A stretch of DNA of 64,000 nucleotides from Phocaeicola faecalis (GTDB taxonomy: Bacteria; Bacteroidota; Bacteroidia; Bacteroidales; Bacteroidaceae). The translations under genes and the position numbers were made by a program. The stretch is from NCBI RefSeq assembly GCF_021730445.1, contig NZ_JADNRM010000007.1:1-64000 (forward strand), in the 5' to 3' direction. How positions within the stretch are numbered: position 1 is the first letter of the stretch; each line of letters starts with the position of its first letter. Positions 7,946 through 18,757 of the stretch are shown one piece after another. A model generated the notes under the pieces. That model was not told where the DNA came from. It did not search any database and was given only the letters and a program-made list of their open reading frames with translations.

Positions 7946-9747
7946 TTACAAAAATGAAGAAGTTGACTTTCCTTATCTATCATAAGGAATATGAACAATT
8001 CCTGCAAAGCATCCGTGACTTGGGCGTAATCCACGTGGCAGAAAAAGCACAGGGAACACCGGAGAACACCGAACTTCAGGAAAGCATCCGCCTGTCCAAC
8101 CGCTACACTTCTACAGTAAAGTTTCTGCAAGCACTCAATGCTGAACTGAAAGAGCAGAAAGGCGATATAGCTCGCGGAGAAAAAGCACTGGAAGAAGTGG
8201 AAGCCCTTCAACTGGAAAAGACGCAGTTACAACACCAGTTGCAGGCTTGTGACAAGGAACGTGCCGCATTGGAAGTATGGGGAGACTTTGACCCTGCATC
8301 AGTTACGAGATTACAAGATGCTGGATATCAGGTGAATTTCTATATCTGCTCAGAGAAGAACTTTAATGAGGAATGGCTGGAAGCGTACCATGCTACGGAG
8401 ATTAACCGTATCGGTTCACGCATCTATTTTATCACTATAACTAAGAAAGGTTCATTGCCCGAATTGGAAGTGGAGACAGCCAAACTGCCCGTAATGTCAC
8501 TGAGCCGGCTCACTGCCAAGTGCGAAGGCATGGAGCAAAAGATAAAGGAAGTGGACGAGAAGCTGACTGCCATAGCAGGGGAGAAGTTACTTTCCTTGCA
8601 AGCTGCACAGGCTAATGTTCATTCGCAGATAGAATTTTCTAAAGTTGTGCTGAATACGGAACAGGCTGCGGACAACAAATTGATGTTGCTGCAAGGCTGG
8701 GCGCCGGCTTCACGGATTCCGGAAATCACAAAGTTCCTGAACCAGCAGGAGGTGTACTTTGAAGTTGCTGATCCAACTCCTGAAGACAATGTACCCATTC
8801 AGCTCAATAACAAAGGATTTTTCCGTCTATTCGAACCGATTATGAAGTTGTATATGCTTCCTAAATATAATGAACTGGATTTGACTCCATTCTTTGCCCC
8901 TTTCTTTATGCTCTTCTTCGGGCTGTGTCTGGGCGATTCGGGTTACGGTCTGTTCATGGTATTGGGAGTGACTGTTTATCGCATGGTAGCGAAGAACATC
9001 AGTGCATCCATGAAGCCTGTTTTGACTTTGGTGCAGTTATTGGGAGCCGCTACCTTCTTCTGCGGTATGCTGACAGGTACATTCTTCGGATTCAATCTGT
9101 ATGGTAACGATATTCCGTTCTTTAACAGGATGCGCGATTTGTTCTTCCTTGACAATCAGTGGATGTTCAACCTTTCATTGATTTTGGGAGCGGTACAGAT
9201 TATCTTTGGTATGATACTGAAAGCTGCTAATCAGACAATCCAGTTCGGATTTAAGTATGCACTTTCCACAGTCGGATGGATTATAGTACTGGTAAGTACG
9301 GCATTGGCATTCCTTTTGGGTGATGTGATGCCGATGGGTGGAACAGCCCATTTGGTAATACTGGGTATAGCCGCAGTGCTTATTTTCCTGTTCAACAGTC
9401 CCGGAAAGAATATTTTCCTCAACATCGGCCTGGGTTTGTGGGATTCCTACAATATGGCGACCGGCTTGCTGGGTGATATCCTTTCGTATGTGCGTTTGTT
9501 TGCATTAGGACTTTCGGGCGGTATTCTTGCCAGTGTGTTTAACAGCCTGGCTGCGGGTATGAGTCCCGACAATGCTATTGCCGGTCCGATAGTGATGGTA
9601 CTAATTTTCCTGATTGGTCACTCTATCAATATGTTTATGAATATTCTGGGTGCAATGGTTCACCCGATGCGTCTTACTTTTGTAGAGTTCTTCAAGAATT
9701 CGGGTTACGAAGGTGGAGGCAAGGAATATAAGCCATTTAAAAATTAG
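7942..9747 (+). CDS. ntpI: V-type ATPase subunit I (membrane stator, a-like)
   Basis: Membrane stator subunit that forms the ion half-channels next to the K ring. The 601-residue protein has a cytoplasmic N-terminal half (about 1-310) with a coiled coil near residues 60-110 and 190-230, then a C-terminal half with about seven or eight hydrophobic segments beginning at PFFAPFFMLFFGLCLGDSG. The conserved late helix includes LGDILSYVRLFALGLSGG, whose arginine is the one facing the K-ring carboxylate in this family. The ATG overlaps the D stop codon. A 161-base spacer separates it from K. Confidence 0.92.
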   Translation: MITKMKKLTFLIYHKEYEQFLQSIRDLGVIHVAEKAQGTPENTELQESIRLSNRYTSTVKFLQALNAELKEQKGDIARGEKALEEVEALQLEKTQLQHQLQACDKERAALEVWGDFDPASVTRLQDAGYQVNFYICSEKNFNEEWLEAYHATEINRIGSRIYFITITKKGSLPELEVETAKLPVMSLSRLTAKCEGMEQKIKEVDEKLTAIAGEKLLSLQAAQANVHSQIEFSKVVLNTEQAADNKLMLLQGWAPASRIPEITKFLNQQEVYFEVADPTPEDNVPIQLNNKGFFRLFEPIMKLYMLPKYNELDLTPFFAPFFMLFFGLCLGDSGYGLFMVLGVTVYRMVAKNISASMKPVLTLVQLLGAATFFCGMLTGTFFGFNLYGNDIPFFNRMRDLFFLDNQWMFNLSLILGAVQIIFGMILKAANQTIQFGFKYALSTVGWIIVLVSTALAFLLGDVMPMGGTAHLVILGIAAVLIFLFNSPGKNIFLNIGLGLWDSYNMATGLLGDILSYVRLFALGLSGGILASVFNSLAAGMSPDNAIAGPIVMVLIFLIGHSINMFMNILGAMVHPMRLTFVEFFKNSGYEGGGKEYKPFKN

Positions 9748-10373
<626 letters not shown>

Positions 10374-10392
10374 TCAGATTAGTTCTTTAATA

Positions 10393-10435
10393 AAAGGGGC
10401 TGTTTTCGTATATTTACGGAAATAGCCCTTTTTCT
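10393..10435 (+). terminator. Terminator after V-ATPase operon
   Basis: AAGGGGCTGTTTTCGTA and the matching TACGGAAATAGCCCTT form a long hairpin followed by a T-rich run, about 20 bases after the ntpK stop. Confidence 0.85.
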
Positions 10436-10594
10436 TGTCCTAAAGGAGAATAAATTGATTAAAATACTTACTATTGTTACTTATATCAGCTTTCTTTGTG
10501 ATAAATGTTAAATATGAAATGGTAAAAGTTAATAAGTGAGTCTGAAATTTCTAACAAAGTTCTGGAAAAACTTTATTATCTCATTGAAATTGTG

Positions 10595-10602
10595 TACCTT
10601 TG
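10595..10602 (+). promoter_or_regulatory. -7 box of glycogen operon promoter
   Basis: TACCTTTG matches TAnnTTTG and lies 28 bases before the glycogen synthase ATG. The -33 element is weak. Confidence 0.6.
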
Positions 10603-10629
10603 CACTCGAAAATAAGATTAGGTATATAG

Positions 10630-12297
10630 ATGGCAAAAGAACTATTAACCCCCAGTTATATCTTCGAAGCGAGTTGGGAAGTGTGTAATAAGGTAGGGGG
10701 CATTTATACAGTGTTGTCAACAAGAGCAAAAACACTGCAAGATATTTACAAGGATAAAGTGTTTTTTATAGGTCCGGATGTGTGGGCAGGAAAAGAGAAC
10801 CCCTTGTTTATCGAGAATGAGAATTTGTGTGCGGCATGGCGTGGACATGCTTTGAAAAACGATGGTTTGAAAGTCCGTATCGGACGTTGGAATATCCCTG
10901 GAGAACCCATAGTTATATTAGTGGATTTTTATCCGTTCTTTTCAAAGAAGAATGAGATATACGGACAAATGTGGAAAGATTTCCAAGTGGATTCGCTTCA
11001 TGCATACGGAGATTATGACGAAGCATCCATGTTCTCTTATGCAGCAGGAAAAACTGTTGAAAGTTTCTACCGATTCAATCTGACGGAAAATGATAAGGTC
11101 ATTTATCAGGCTCACGAATGGATGACAGGTATGGGAGCACTCTATCTACAGAAGGCAGCTCCCGAAATAGCAACAATATTTACTACTCATGCTACTTCTA
11201 TCGGCCGCTCGATTGCCGGTAACAATAAACCTCTTTACGATTATTTATTTGCTTACAATGGTGATCAGATGGCACGTGAACTTAATATGGAGGCCAAGCA
11301 CTCTATAGAAAAGCAAACGGCACATCATGTGGATTGCTTTACCACTGTCAGTGAAATCACTAATAATGAATGTAAGGAACTGTTGGAGAAACCGGCAGAT
11401 GTGATTTTAATGAATGGTTTTGAGGATGATTTTGTTCCACAGGGACGTACCTTTACCGCTAAACGTAAAAAAGCACGCGCCACTCTGTTGAATCTCGCTA
11501 ATAAGTTATTGGGAGTAAATTTGAGTGATGATACTTTGATATTAGGCACCAGTGGACGTTACGAATTTAAGAATAAAGGCATCAATGTGTATTTGGAAGC
11601 TTTGAATCGATTGACTCGTGACAAGAATCTGAAGAAGGAGGTATTGGCATTTATCAATGTTCCGGGATGGGTGGGAGACCCTCGTGAAGATTTGATGGAA
11701 CGTTTGAAGAGCAATAAAAACTATACTACTCCGTTGGAATGCCCGTTTATTACTCATTGGTTGCATAACATGAGTCACGACCAGGTGCTCGACATGATGA
11801 AGTATTTGGGGATGGCAAATTCTGCCAACGATAAAGTGAAGGTTATCTTTGTTCCCTGCTATTTGGATGGAAAAGACGGCATTATTAATATGGAGTACTA
11901 TGATTTGGTATTGGGACATGATTTGAGCGTTTATCCTTCATATTATGAACCATGGGGATATACTCCGCTTGAAAGTGTTGCTTTCCATGTGCCGACAATC
12001 ACTACTGACTTGGCAGGTTTCGGACTTTGGGTGAATTCACTGAAGGGTTCGTATAGTGAGCTGAAAGATGGTGTGAAAGTGATTCACCGTTCGGACTACA
12101 ACTATTCTGAAGTGGCAGACGTTATAAAAGATAATATTTCGGTATTTTCCGGCATGACTGAGGCTGAAATCAAGATGATACGTAAACGTGCTGCCGACAT
12201 TGCGGAAAAAGCTTTGTGGAAGCACTTTATTAAATATTATTATGAGGCTTATGACGTGGCATTACGCAATGCACAGAAAAGGCTTTTATTAGGTTGA
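10630..12297 (+). CDS. Glycogen synthase, GT3 (eukaryotic-type) family
   Basis: Glycosyltransferase that extends alpha-1,4-glucan chains. The opening FEASWEVCNKVGGIYTVLSTRA and the later YPSYYEPWGYTPLES and TTDLAGFGLW match the GT3 family (fungal/animal glycogen synthases), not the bacterial GlgA GT5 family. The 555-residue length is shorter than animal and yeast enzymes, which carry regulatory ends. GT3 enzymes of eukaryotes use UDP-glucose; the donor here is not proven by sequence. The glucan phosphorylase gene follows 34 bases downstream, so polymer synthesis and breakdown share an operon. Confidence 0.88.
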   Translation: MAKELLTPSYIFEASWEVCNKVGGIYTVLSTRAKTLQDIYKDKVFFIGPDVWAGKENPLFIENENLCAAWRGHALKNDGLKVRIGRWNIPGEPIVILVDFYPFFSKKNEIYGQMWKDFQVDSLHAYGDYDEASMFSYAAGKTVESFYRFNLTENDKVIYQAHEWMTGMGALYLQKAAPEIATIFTTHATSIGRSIAGNNKPLYDYLFAYNGDQMARELNMEAKHSIEKQTAHHVDCFTTVSEITNNECKELLEKPADVILMNGFEDDFVPQGRTFTAKRKKARATLLNLANKLLGVNLSDDTLILGTSGRYEFKNKGINVYLEALNRLTRDKNLKKEVLAFINVPGWVGDPREDLMERLKSNKNYTTPLECPFITHWLHNMSHDQVLDMMKYLGMANSANDKVKVIFVPCYLDGKDGIINMEYYDLVLGHDLSVYPSYYEPWGYTPLESVAFHVPTITTDLAGFGLWVNSLKGSYSELKDGVKVIHRSDYNYSEVADVIKDNISVFSGMTEAEIKMIRKRAADIAEKALWKHFIKYYYEAYDVALRNAQKRLLLG

Positions 12298-12331
12298 AAA
12301 TTGAATATAATATTAATATAATTAGAGAGAC

Positions 12332-14896
12332 ATGAAAATCAAGATTAGTAATGCAAATACTCCTACTTGGAAAGACGTAACTGTAAAATCACGCATTCCT
12401 GAGGAATTGAAAAAGTTAGAAGAATTAGCACGCAACATCTGGTGGGCATGGAACTACGAGGCAACTGAGTTGTTTAGAGATTTAGACCCTGTTTTGTGGA
12501 AGGAAGCTGGACAAAATCCTGTAGTTCTTCTAGAACGATTGAGCTATGAAACACTGGAAAAACTGGCAAAGGATAAAAATATCCTGAAACGCATGAACGA
12601 TGTATATGCAAAGTTCAGAGCTTATATGGATGTGCAGCCCGACGCCAAGCGCCCTTCTGTAGCTTATTTTTGTATGGAGTATGGTTTGACACACGTTCTG
12701 AAAATCTATTCGGGCGGTTTGGGTATCTTGGCAGGTGACTACCTGAAAGAAGCATCAGACAGCAACGTAGATATGTGTGGTGTCGGATTCTTGTATCGCT
12801 ATGGATATTTTACTCAAAGCCTTTCGATGGACGGACAGCAGGTAGCAGGATACGAAGCTCAGAATTTCGGTAGTTTGCCTATCGAACGTGTATTGGATGA
12901 CAACGGACAACCGATGGTTATCGATGTTCCCTATCTGAACTATTTCGTTCATGCTTATGTGTGGAAAGTCAATGTAGGTCGTGTTCCTTTGTATCTGTTG
13001 GATACAGATAATGAAATGAACAGCGAGTTTGACCGTCCTATCACTTATCAGCTTTATGGTGGTGACTGGGAAAACCGTTTGAAGCAAGAAATACTGTTAG
13101 GTATCGGTGGTGTGTTGATGCTGAAGAAATTAGGTATCAAGAAAGATATTTATCACTGTAATGAAGGACATGCTGCATTATGCAACGTTCAGCGTCTGTG
13201 TGACTATGTAGAAGGTGGTTTGACGTTCGACCAATCTTTGGAGGTCGTTCGTTCTTCTTCTCTTTATACGGTTCATACTCCGGTGCCTGCCGGTCATGAC
13301 TACTTCGATGAAGGTTTGTTCGGCAAGTACATGGGCGGTTATCCGCAACGTATGGGTATCAGCTGGCAAGATTTGATGGATATGGGACGTATCAATCCGG
13401 GAGATGCCGGCGAGCGTTTCTGTATGTCTACTTTTGCTTGCAACACTTGTCAGGAAGTAAACGGTGTGAGTTGGTTGCACGGAAAAGTATCTCAGGAAAT
13501 GTTTTCAGGTATTTGGAAGGGCTATTTCCCCGAAGAAAGCCATGTAGGTTATGTAACCAATGGTGTTCATTTCCCTACTTGGAGTGCGACAGAATGGAAA
13601 AAGCTCTATGCGAAGCATTTTGCTCCCAACTTTATGGAAGACCAATCTAACGAAAAGATTTGGGAAGCTATATATAATGTGGCTGACGAAGAAATCTGGG
13701 CAACTCGTCAGGCTTTGAAGAATAAATTGGTAGACCACATCCGCAAGCAGTTCAGTGAAAGCTGGTTGAAGAATCAGGGTGATCCTTCACGCATCGTTTC
13801 TTTGATGGAAAAGATCAATCCGAATGCTTTGATGATTGGTTTCGCTCGTCGTTTTGCCACTTACAAACGTGCACATCTGTTGTTTACTGATATTGAACGT
13901 TTGGCTAAGATTGTGAACAACCCTGACTATCCGGTACAGTTCTTGTTTGCAGGTAAAGCTCACCCGCACGATGGTGCAGGTCAGGGATTGATTAAGAAGA
14001 TTGTAGAAATCTCTCGTCGTCCTGAGTTCTTGGGCAAAATTATTTTCTTGGAAAACTACGATATGCAGTTGGCTCGTCGTTTGGTTTCTGGCGTTGATAT
14101 TTGGATGAATACTCCGACTCGTCCTTTGGAAGCATCAGGTACATCAGGTGAGAAAGCTTTGATGAACGGTGTAGTAAACTTCTCTGTACTCGACGGATGG
14201 TGGTTGGAAGGCTACCGCGAAGGTGCAGGATGGGCGTTGACAGAAAAACGTACTTATCAGAATCAGGATCATCAAGACCAGTTGGATGCTGCTACTATCT
14301 ACAGTATTCTGGAAAATGAAATCCTGCCATTGTATTATGCACGTAACCGCAAGGGTTATTCTGAAGGTTGGGTGAAGACTATCAAGAACTCTATTGCTCA
14401 GGTAGCTCCTCATTACACTATGAAGCGTCAGTTGGATGACTACTATTCTAAGTTCTATACCAAAGAAGCTAAACGTTTCAAAGAATTGGTAGCTAACGAC
14501 TATGCTAAAGCAAAAGAAATTGCCGCATGGAAGGAAAAGGTTGCAGAATTATGGGATTCTATTGAAATCGTTTCCAGCGAAAAGAATGAAGAATTGGCTA
14601 GCGGTAATATCGAGACCGGAAAAGAATATACTATAACTTATGTAGTGGACGAAAAGGGACTGGATGATGCTGTAGGTATCGAACTGGTTACTACTTACAC
14701 CAATGCAGAAGGTAAAGAGCATATCTATTCTGTAGAGCCGATGGAAGTAATCAAGAAAGAAGGTAATCTGTACACATTCCAGGTTAAACATAGTCTTTCT
14801 AACTCCGGCAGCTTTAAGGTATCATACCGTATGTTCCCGAAGAATGTAGATTTGCCTCACCGTCAGGACTTCTGCTATGTTCGTTGGTTCGTATAA
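12332..14896 (+). CDS. glgP: Alpha-glucan phosphorylase (GT35)
   Basis: Releases glucose-1-phosphate from glycogen or maltodextrin using pyridoxal phosphate. The 854-residue protein has the N-terminal DUF3417 segment ([13 protein letters not shown] near residue 34) typical of this phosphorylase branch, the [16 protein letters not shown] block, and the PLP region [14 protein letters not shown] with the cofactor lysine. The C-terminal about 100 residues form an extra beta-rich part. It is second in the operon after glycogen synthase and is followed by a clear terminator. Confidence 0.94.
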   Translation: MKIKISNANTPTWKDVTVKSRIPEELKKLEELARNIWWAWNYEATELFRDLDPVLWKEAGQNPVVLLERLSYETLEKLAKDKNILKRMNDVYAKFRAYMDVQPDAKRPSVAYFCMEYGLTHVLKIYSGGLGILAGDYLKEASDSNVDMCGVGFLYRYGYFTQSLSMDGQQVAGYEAQNFGSLPIERVLDDNGQPMVIDVPYLNYFVHAYVWKVNVGRVPLYLLDTDNEMNSEFDRPITYQLYGGDWENRLKQEILLGIGGVLMLKKLGIKKDIYHCNEGHAALCNVQRLCDYVEGGLTFDQSLEVVRSSSLYTVHTPVPAGHDYFDEGLFGKYMGGYPQRMGISWQDLMDMGRINPGDAGERFCMSTFACNTCQEVNGVSWLHGKVSQEMFSGIWKGYFPEESHVGYVTNGVHFPTWSATEWKKLYAKHFAPNFMEDQSNEKIWEAIYNVADEEIWATRQALKNKLVDHIRKQFSESWLKNQGDPSRIVSLMEKINPNALMIGFARRFATYKRAHLLFTDIERLAKIVNNPDYPVQFLFAGKAHPHDGAGQGLIKKIVEISRRPEFLGKIIFLENYDMQLARRLVSGVDIWMNTPTRPLEASGTSGEKALMNGVVNFSVLDGWWLEGYREGAGWALTEKRTYQNQDHQDQLDAATIYSILENEILPLYYARNRKGYSEGWVKTIKNSIAQVAPHYTMKRQLDDYYSKFYTKEAKRFKELVANDYAKAKEIAAWKEKVAELWDSIEIVSSEKNEELASGNIETGKEYTITYVVDEKGLDDAVGIELVTTYTNAEGKEHIYSVEPMEVIKKEGNLYTFQVKHSLSNSGSFKVSYRMFPKNVDLPHRQDFCYVRWFV

Positions 14897-14951
14897 TTCA
14901 TTGAAGTAAGTGTATCTCTCTGTTTTTCAGAGTGATTTCATGATAATATAA

Positions 14952-14990
14952 TAAGAGAGCCGTTTCCTGTTGGGGGGACGGCTCTCTTTT
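14952..14990 (+). terminator. Terminator after glgP
   Basis: AGAGAGCCGT and ACGGCTCTCT form a 10-bp stem with a TTTT tail, 58 bases after the glgP stop. Confidence 0.85.
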
Positions 14991-15117
14991 ATATTTAGTA
15001 CAGTGAAAGACTGTGTGTGTTCCAAAAGGGAGAGTAATCTCCTTTCACACAAAACGGATATTGAAACGTCCTATTCATGGGGATTCTGTGTGAAAGCTGT
15101 TTCTCTTATAATAGAAA

Positions 15118-15268
15118 GGGGTTGCGTCAAAACGTGGATAATGCTGTCGTTTCGTTCGTAGGGGCGAGGTTCGCTCACCCGAAAACAGTTTACTTTGTGT
15201 CTTCGGGCAGGCAAACCCTGCCCCTACAGCTGACGATTGGATAGGCTGGTTTAGTTTTGACACACTCC
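15118..15268 (+). repeat. Palindromic ~150-bp element, copy 1 (two hairpins, terminal inverted repeats)
   Basis: The ends are GGGTTGCGTCAAAACG and GTTTTGACACACTCC, imperfect terminal inverted repeats of about 15 bases. Inside are two GC-rich hairpins in inverted orientation: GTAGGGGCGAGG...CACCCG and CGGGCAGG...CCTGCCCCTAC. Near-identical copies lie at 23142-23290 (inverted) and 32063-32213. It encodes nothing and sits between the convergent glgP and tlpA-like genes. The hairpin core is shared with the repeats in and near the RAYT transposase gene at 27243. Confidence 0.8.
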
Positions 15269-15296
15269 ATTTCCGTTTATAGATATTGCTCTTCTC

Positions 15297-16391
15297 TTAT
15301 TTTAAAAGCTCGCTTAATTTGGCTTTAATATCTTCGCCGCGCAGGTTGCGTGCAACGATAGTTCCTTCTTGGTCAACTAAAACAGTGGCAGGAATAGAAT
15401 TTACGCCATACAGTTTTGCGCCTGCATTGTTCCAGCCTTGCAAATCAGACATCTGCGGCCATGTGATATCAAGAGTGGTGATAGCTTCTTTCCATTTATC
15501 CAGATTGTTGTCCAGAGAAACGCCTACGATACCGAAACCTTTGTTCTTGAATTCCTTGTAAGCGGCAACTACATTCGGCATTTCCTTGCGGCAAGGTCCA
15601 CACCAGCTGGCCCAGAAGTCAATCAATGTGTATTTGTTCTTGCTTATGAAATCAGACAACTTCACTGTTTGACCTTCAGGAGTATCCATAGAGAAATCAA
15701 TGTATTTCTGACCAACAGCAGTTTTTTCTACAGTTTCAATATGTTTCTTCAGTTTTGCGATACGGTCATTGTTGGCAAACTGAGCGGGAACTTTTTCAAC
15801 TAAAGATTTCTGTTTTTCCAAATCGAATGCAGCAGCATAAGAAGGAAGCAACTGTATACCTACCGCATTCGTAATGTTAGCTTCGATAGTATTAAAGACC
15901 ATATCCATGGCGATACTGTCCTTCTTTTCTATTTCTTTCATTACATTTTCGCGCTGTTCGTCAGTCAGTGTAGAATCAGCCATTGCGCTACGATACATAT
16001 CGTTCATTTCTTTGCTCATAGCGATGAAGTTGTCTTTAAACTGCTGGTAAACATCATTGTTTGCAGTACCGCCGATTTTGTTTTCTTCGCCCAATGCTAC
16101 AGTGATATTTCCGTTTTCGAGGAAGAAGTCGGCACGGTTACGTTTTCCGTCTTTTGCATAAATGATAAAGCAGTTTGTTGCTGTATCCTGTCTTCCGGTG
16201 AATGTGAAAGCACCTCCTGCTACAGTGGTAGAATCCAGTTTCACCCAGTCGCCATTCTTGTATTCCTGCAAATAAATAGTGTCGCCGTCGGCAAGACCTT
16301 CTACTGTTCCCGATACTTTGTAAGCGGGTGAATTGTTACATGCAGTGAAAGCCAAGCTTCCTACTGCCAATAAATAAACTAATTTTTTCAT
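15297..16391 (-). CDS. TlpA-like thioredoxin-fold lipoprotein (DUF4369 N-terminus)
   Basis: Probable envelope thiol-disulfide reductase. The 364-residue protein begins MKKLVYLLAVGSLAFTACNN, a lipoprotein signal with Cys18. An N-terminal DUF4369-type beta domain (about 25-115), a helical middle region and a C-terminal AhpC/TSA-TlpA domain follow. The catalytic WCGPC is at residues 263-267 and a cis-proline region (NSIPATVLVD) comes later. This layout is very common in Bacteroides; substrates are generally unknown. The frame is open upstream, but the signal peptide fixes the start at 16391. It has its own promoter facing the sensor kinase gene. Confidence 0.88.
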   Translation of the reverse strand: MKKLVYLLAVGSLAFTACNNSPAYKVSGTVEGLADGDTIYLQEYKNGDWVKLDSTTVAGGAFTFTGRQDTATNCFIIYAKDGKRNRADFFLENGNITVALGEENKIGGTANNDVYQQFKDNFIAMSKEMNDMYRSAMADSTLTDEQRENVMKEIEKKDSIAMDMVFNTIEANITNAVGIQLLPSYAAAFDLEKQKSLVEKVPAQFANNDRIAKLKKHIETVEKTAVGQKYIDFSMDTPEGQTVKLSDFISKNKYTLIDFWASWCGPCRKEMPNVVAAYKEFKNKGFGIVGVSLDNNLDKWKEAITTLDITWPQMSDLQGWNNAGAKLYGVNSIPATVLVDQEGTIVARNLRGEDIKAKLSELLK

Positions 16392-16415
16392 TGTGATGAT
16401 ATTATAATTTGGACG

Positions 16416-16423
16416 CAAAGATA
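16416..16423 (-). promoter_or_regulatory. -7 box of tlpA-like gene
   Basis: Read on the minus strand this is TATCTTTG, the TAnnTTTG consensus, 25 bases before the start codon. Confidence 0.6.
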
Positions 16424-16541
16424 GTTACTTAATTAATACAGAAGAGAAAAAAAAGTTTTTATTTTCATCTGTCCATTAAGAATATATAGAATATTATGTG
16501 TTTTTTTGCAAGATAATGTGAGTGCATTTGTTTCAAATGGT

Positions 16542-16549
16542 TATCTTTG
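16542..16549 (+). promoter_or_regulatory. -7 box of sensor kinase gene
   Basis: TATCTTTG matches the consensus and lies 22 bases before ATG 16571. It overlaps an in-frame upstream TTG, which supports the downstream start for the kinase. Confidence 0.6.
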
Positions 16550-16570
16550 TGCCTAAATACCATTTATGAA

Positions 16571-18607
16571 ATGTTAATATTCAGTCTTGCACTAATTACT
16601 ATCCTATTTCTTTTGTTAGTATGGACCACTATCAGGGAAAGAGCTATGGCGAAAGAAATAAAGTTAGCCCAACAATTCTACGCTGCTATTTGGAATAATG
16701 CCCATGAATTTATTTTCTTGATAGACAAAACTTCCCATGTCGTTAAAACCAATTATTATACGGTTTGTAATATGCCTTGCCGGGAAGATTGGAAGTGTTT
16801 TGGAGAAATCTTGCAATGTCGGTATGCTCGTGAAACAGCTACGTGCAATAAGCATGAGAAGTGTCGCAACTGTTTGATAAGAAGTAAGATAAGAGAAGTG
16901 CTTAAGAATCACGGCAGTTTTAGTAATTTCGAGACTACGATGGATATTCAGATATCTTCCCTTCCTGCCACTCTATACAGCATGATGGTTTCGGGACGGT
17001 ATCTGTCGCTTAACGGTCATGATTATGTGATATTGACCGTACATGATATCAGTGAGGAGCGAGCGTTGGAATCTTCATTGAAGCACAGCAATGAGAAATT
17101 TCTTTGTTTCTTCGATAACGTGACTGTAGGTTGTGCCATTTGCGATAAAGAAGGAACACTGATAGAGGTGAATGACGCTTATGTAGACTATATGGGGTTG
17201 GAGTCTAAGGGGGACGCAGTCAATCAGCTCAATATTTATACCAATCCCTGCATCAATCCTGAGTTTAAGGAGATGATGAAGTCCGGCATTCCGGTATCGG
17301 GCGAAGTGAAATACGATTATGAGTTGATTAATCAGGTTTATGTAAAGAGTCGTCATAAAGATGTACACTATTTTCGTTTTATTGTCAACTATTTGAGAGA
17401 CGCGGCCGGTAATGTGGAGAATATCCTGATTATTTGGGTAGAGAATACCTTAATTCACAAAACCTTGCAGCAAAACAAGAGTTTCCGCGAGATGATTAGT
17501 GCAGCTTCATCTGCCTCCAACATCGGTTTCTCTTCTATAAATTTGCTGAAGAATGAGCAGTTGGTGACACCGGAATATCTCAAGAACCTGGGAGTCTCTT
17601 CTGAAATAGATTTGAATACCATCTTTTCCCACATGAAATATGTAGATACGGATACATCCCGGCAACAGGAGTTTATGGAGTATGTGGAGAAGGCCAGACA
17701 TGAAAAGGTGAAGCCTTTGGAAAGGAATATTCATCTGATAGTGAACGGTGAGCCCAGATGGATTAAGCAGTTTCTTATTCAGCAGACATTCGATCCTGAT
17801 AATGGAAACATCGTTTTGTTGGGAGTAAATGTCGATATCAATGAGCAGAAGAAAACGGAAGAAGCGTTGCGCGAGGCAAAAGAAAAAGCCGAAAGTTCAG
17901 ATAAGCTGAAGTCTGCTTTTGTGGCAAATATGAGTCATGAGATTCGTACTCCTTTGAATGCAATTGTAGGTTTTGCCAATCTGTTGGTCACTTCGGAAGA
18001 CAGAGAAGATTTTGATAGCTTCAAGCAAATTATTGAGCAGAACAGCAACCAACTTTTGCAATTGATAGGTGACATTTTGGATCTCTCGAAGATTGAGTCG
18101 GATACATTGGATTTTGTGTGGAGCAATGTAAATGTCAATGCCATGATGTATGAATTGGAAAAGATATTCCAAATGCGAAATGCCGCCAATCCTGATGTTG
18201 TGATAAAATGTGTGGCAAGTGTGGGCGACTGCATGATACGCACAGACCGCCAACGGTTGATTCAGGTGGTATCCAATTTGATGACCAATGCCATTAAGTT
18301 CACCACGCAGGGCAGCATTATTATGGGATATGAAAAGCGGAAGGAAGAAATATATTTCTATGTGACAGATACCGGCTGCGGTATTCCGGAAGAAAATCAA
18401 AGTCAGGTGTTTGAGCGTTTTGTCCAATTGGACAGCTTTAAACAGGGCACCGGTTTGGGGCTTCCGATATGCAGCAGCATTATCAGAGCAATGGGAGGCA
18501 AGATAGGGGTGAAATCTAAGCCGGGAGGAGGATCGACATTTTGGTTCATATTGCCCGAATGTCCGCCTGTGAAGAATGAACCGGAATCAGGAAAACAGTA
18601 CTTTTAG
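16571..18607 (+). CDS. Membrane-anchored PAS sensor histidine kinase
   Basis: Two-component sensor kinase of 678 residues. One N-terminal membrane helix (MLIFSLALITILFLLLVW) is followed by PAS-like sensing regions: the first holds a cysteine-rich stretch (CNMPCREDWKCFGEILQC, then CNKHEKCRNC) that could bind metal or respond to redox, and two more follow to about residue 435. The HisKA domain has the phosphorylated H456 in MSHEIRTPLN. The ATPase domain has N, G1 (DTGCGIP) and G2 (GTGLGL) boxes. No receiver domain is fused and no response regulator is adjacent, so the partner lies elsewhere. Confidence 0.88.
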   Translation: MLIFSLALITILFLLLVWTTIRERAMAKEIKLAQQFYAAIWNNAHEFIFLIDKTSHVVKTNYYTVCNMPCREDWKCFGEILQCRYARETATCNKHEKCRNCLIRSKIREVLKNHGSFSNFETTMDIQISSLPATLYSMMVSGRYLSLNGHDYVILTVHDISEERALESSLKHSNEKFLCFFDNVTVGCAICDKEGTLIEVNDAYVDYMGLESKGDAVNQLNIYTNPCINPEFKEMMKSGIPVSGEVKYDYELINQVYVKSRHKDVHYFRFIVNYLRDAAGNVENILIIWVENTLIHKTLQQNKSFREMISAASSASNIGFSSINLLKNEQLVTPEYLKNLGVSSEIDLNTIFSHMKYVDTDTSRQQEFMEYVEKARHEKVKPLERNIHLIVNGEPRWIKQFLIQQTFDPDNGNIVLLGVNVDINEQKKTEEALREAKEKAESSDKLKSAFVANMSHEIRTPLNAIVGFANLLVTSEDREDFDSFKQIIEQNSNQLLQLIGDILDLSKIESDTLDFVWSNVNVNAMMYELEKIFQMRNAANPDVVIKCVASVGDCMIRTDRQRLIQVVSNLMTNAIKFTTQGSIIMGYEKRKEEIYFYVTDTGCGIPEENQSQVFERFVQLDSFKQGTGLGLPICSSIIRAMGGKIGVKSKPGGGSTFWFILPECPPVKNEPESGKQYF

Positions 18608-18703
18608 TTGTGTCATTGTTTCCGGATAGTCTGATTGGGAAGCGTATATTTGCATTTCTGTCAGATTCCCATGTCAAATAGCCGATAATTATGATTATTT
18701 CTC

Positions 18704-18711
18704 TATCTTTG
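18704..18711 (+). promoter_or_regulatory. -7 box of potABCD promoter
   Basis: TATCTTTG, a match to TAnnTTTG, 47 bases before the potA start. Confidence 0.6.
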
Positions 18712-18757
18712 CGCGCGAAAATGTAGAGGCGTTCGTCGTCCAGTTACAAAAAGTAGT

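Noticed and set aside
15030-15100. Inverted TTTCACACA...TGTGTGAAA beside element copy 1 as part of the element
   Set aside because: The other two copies lack it, so it is a separate local inverted repeat of unknown meaning.
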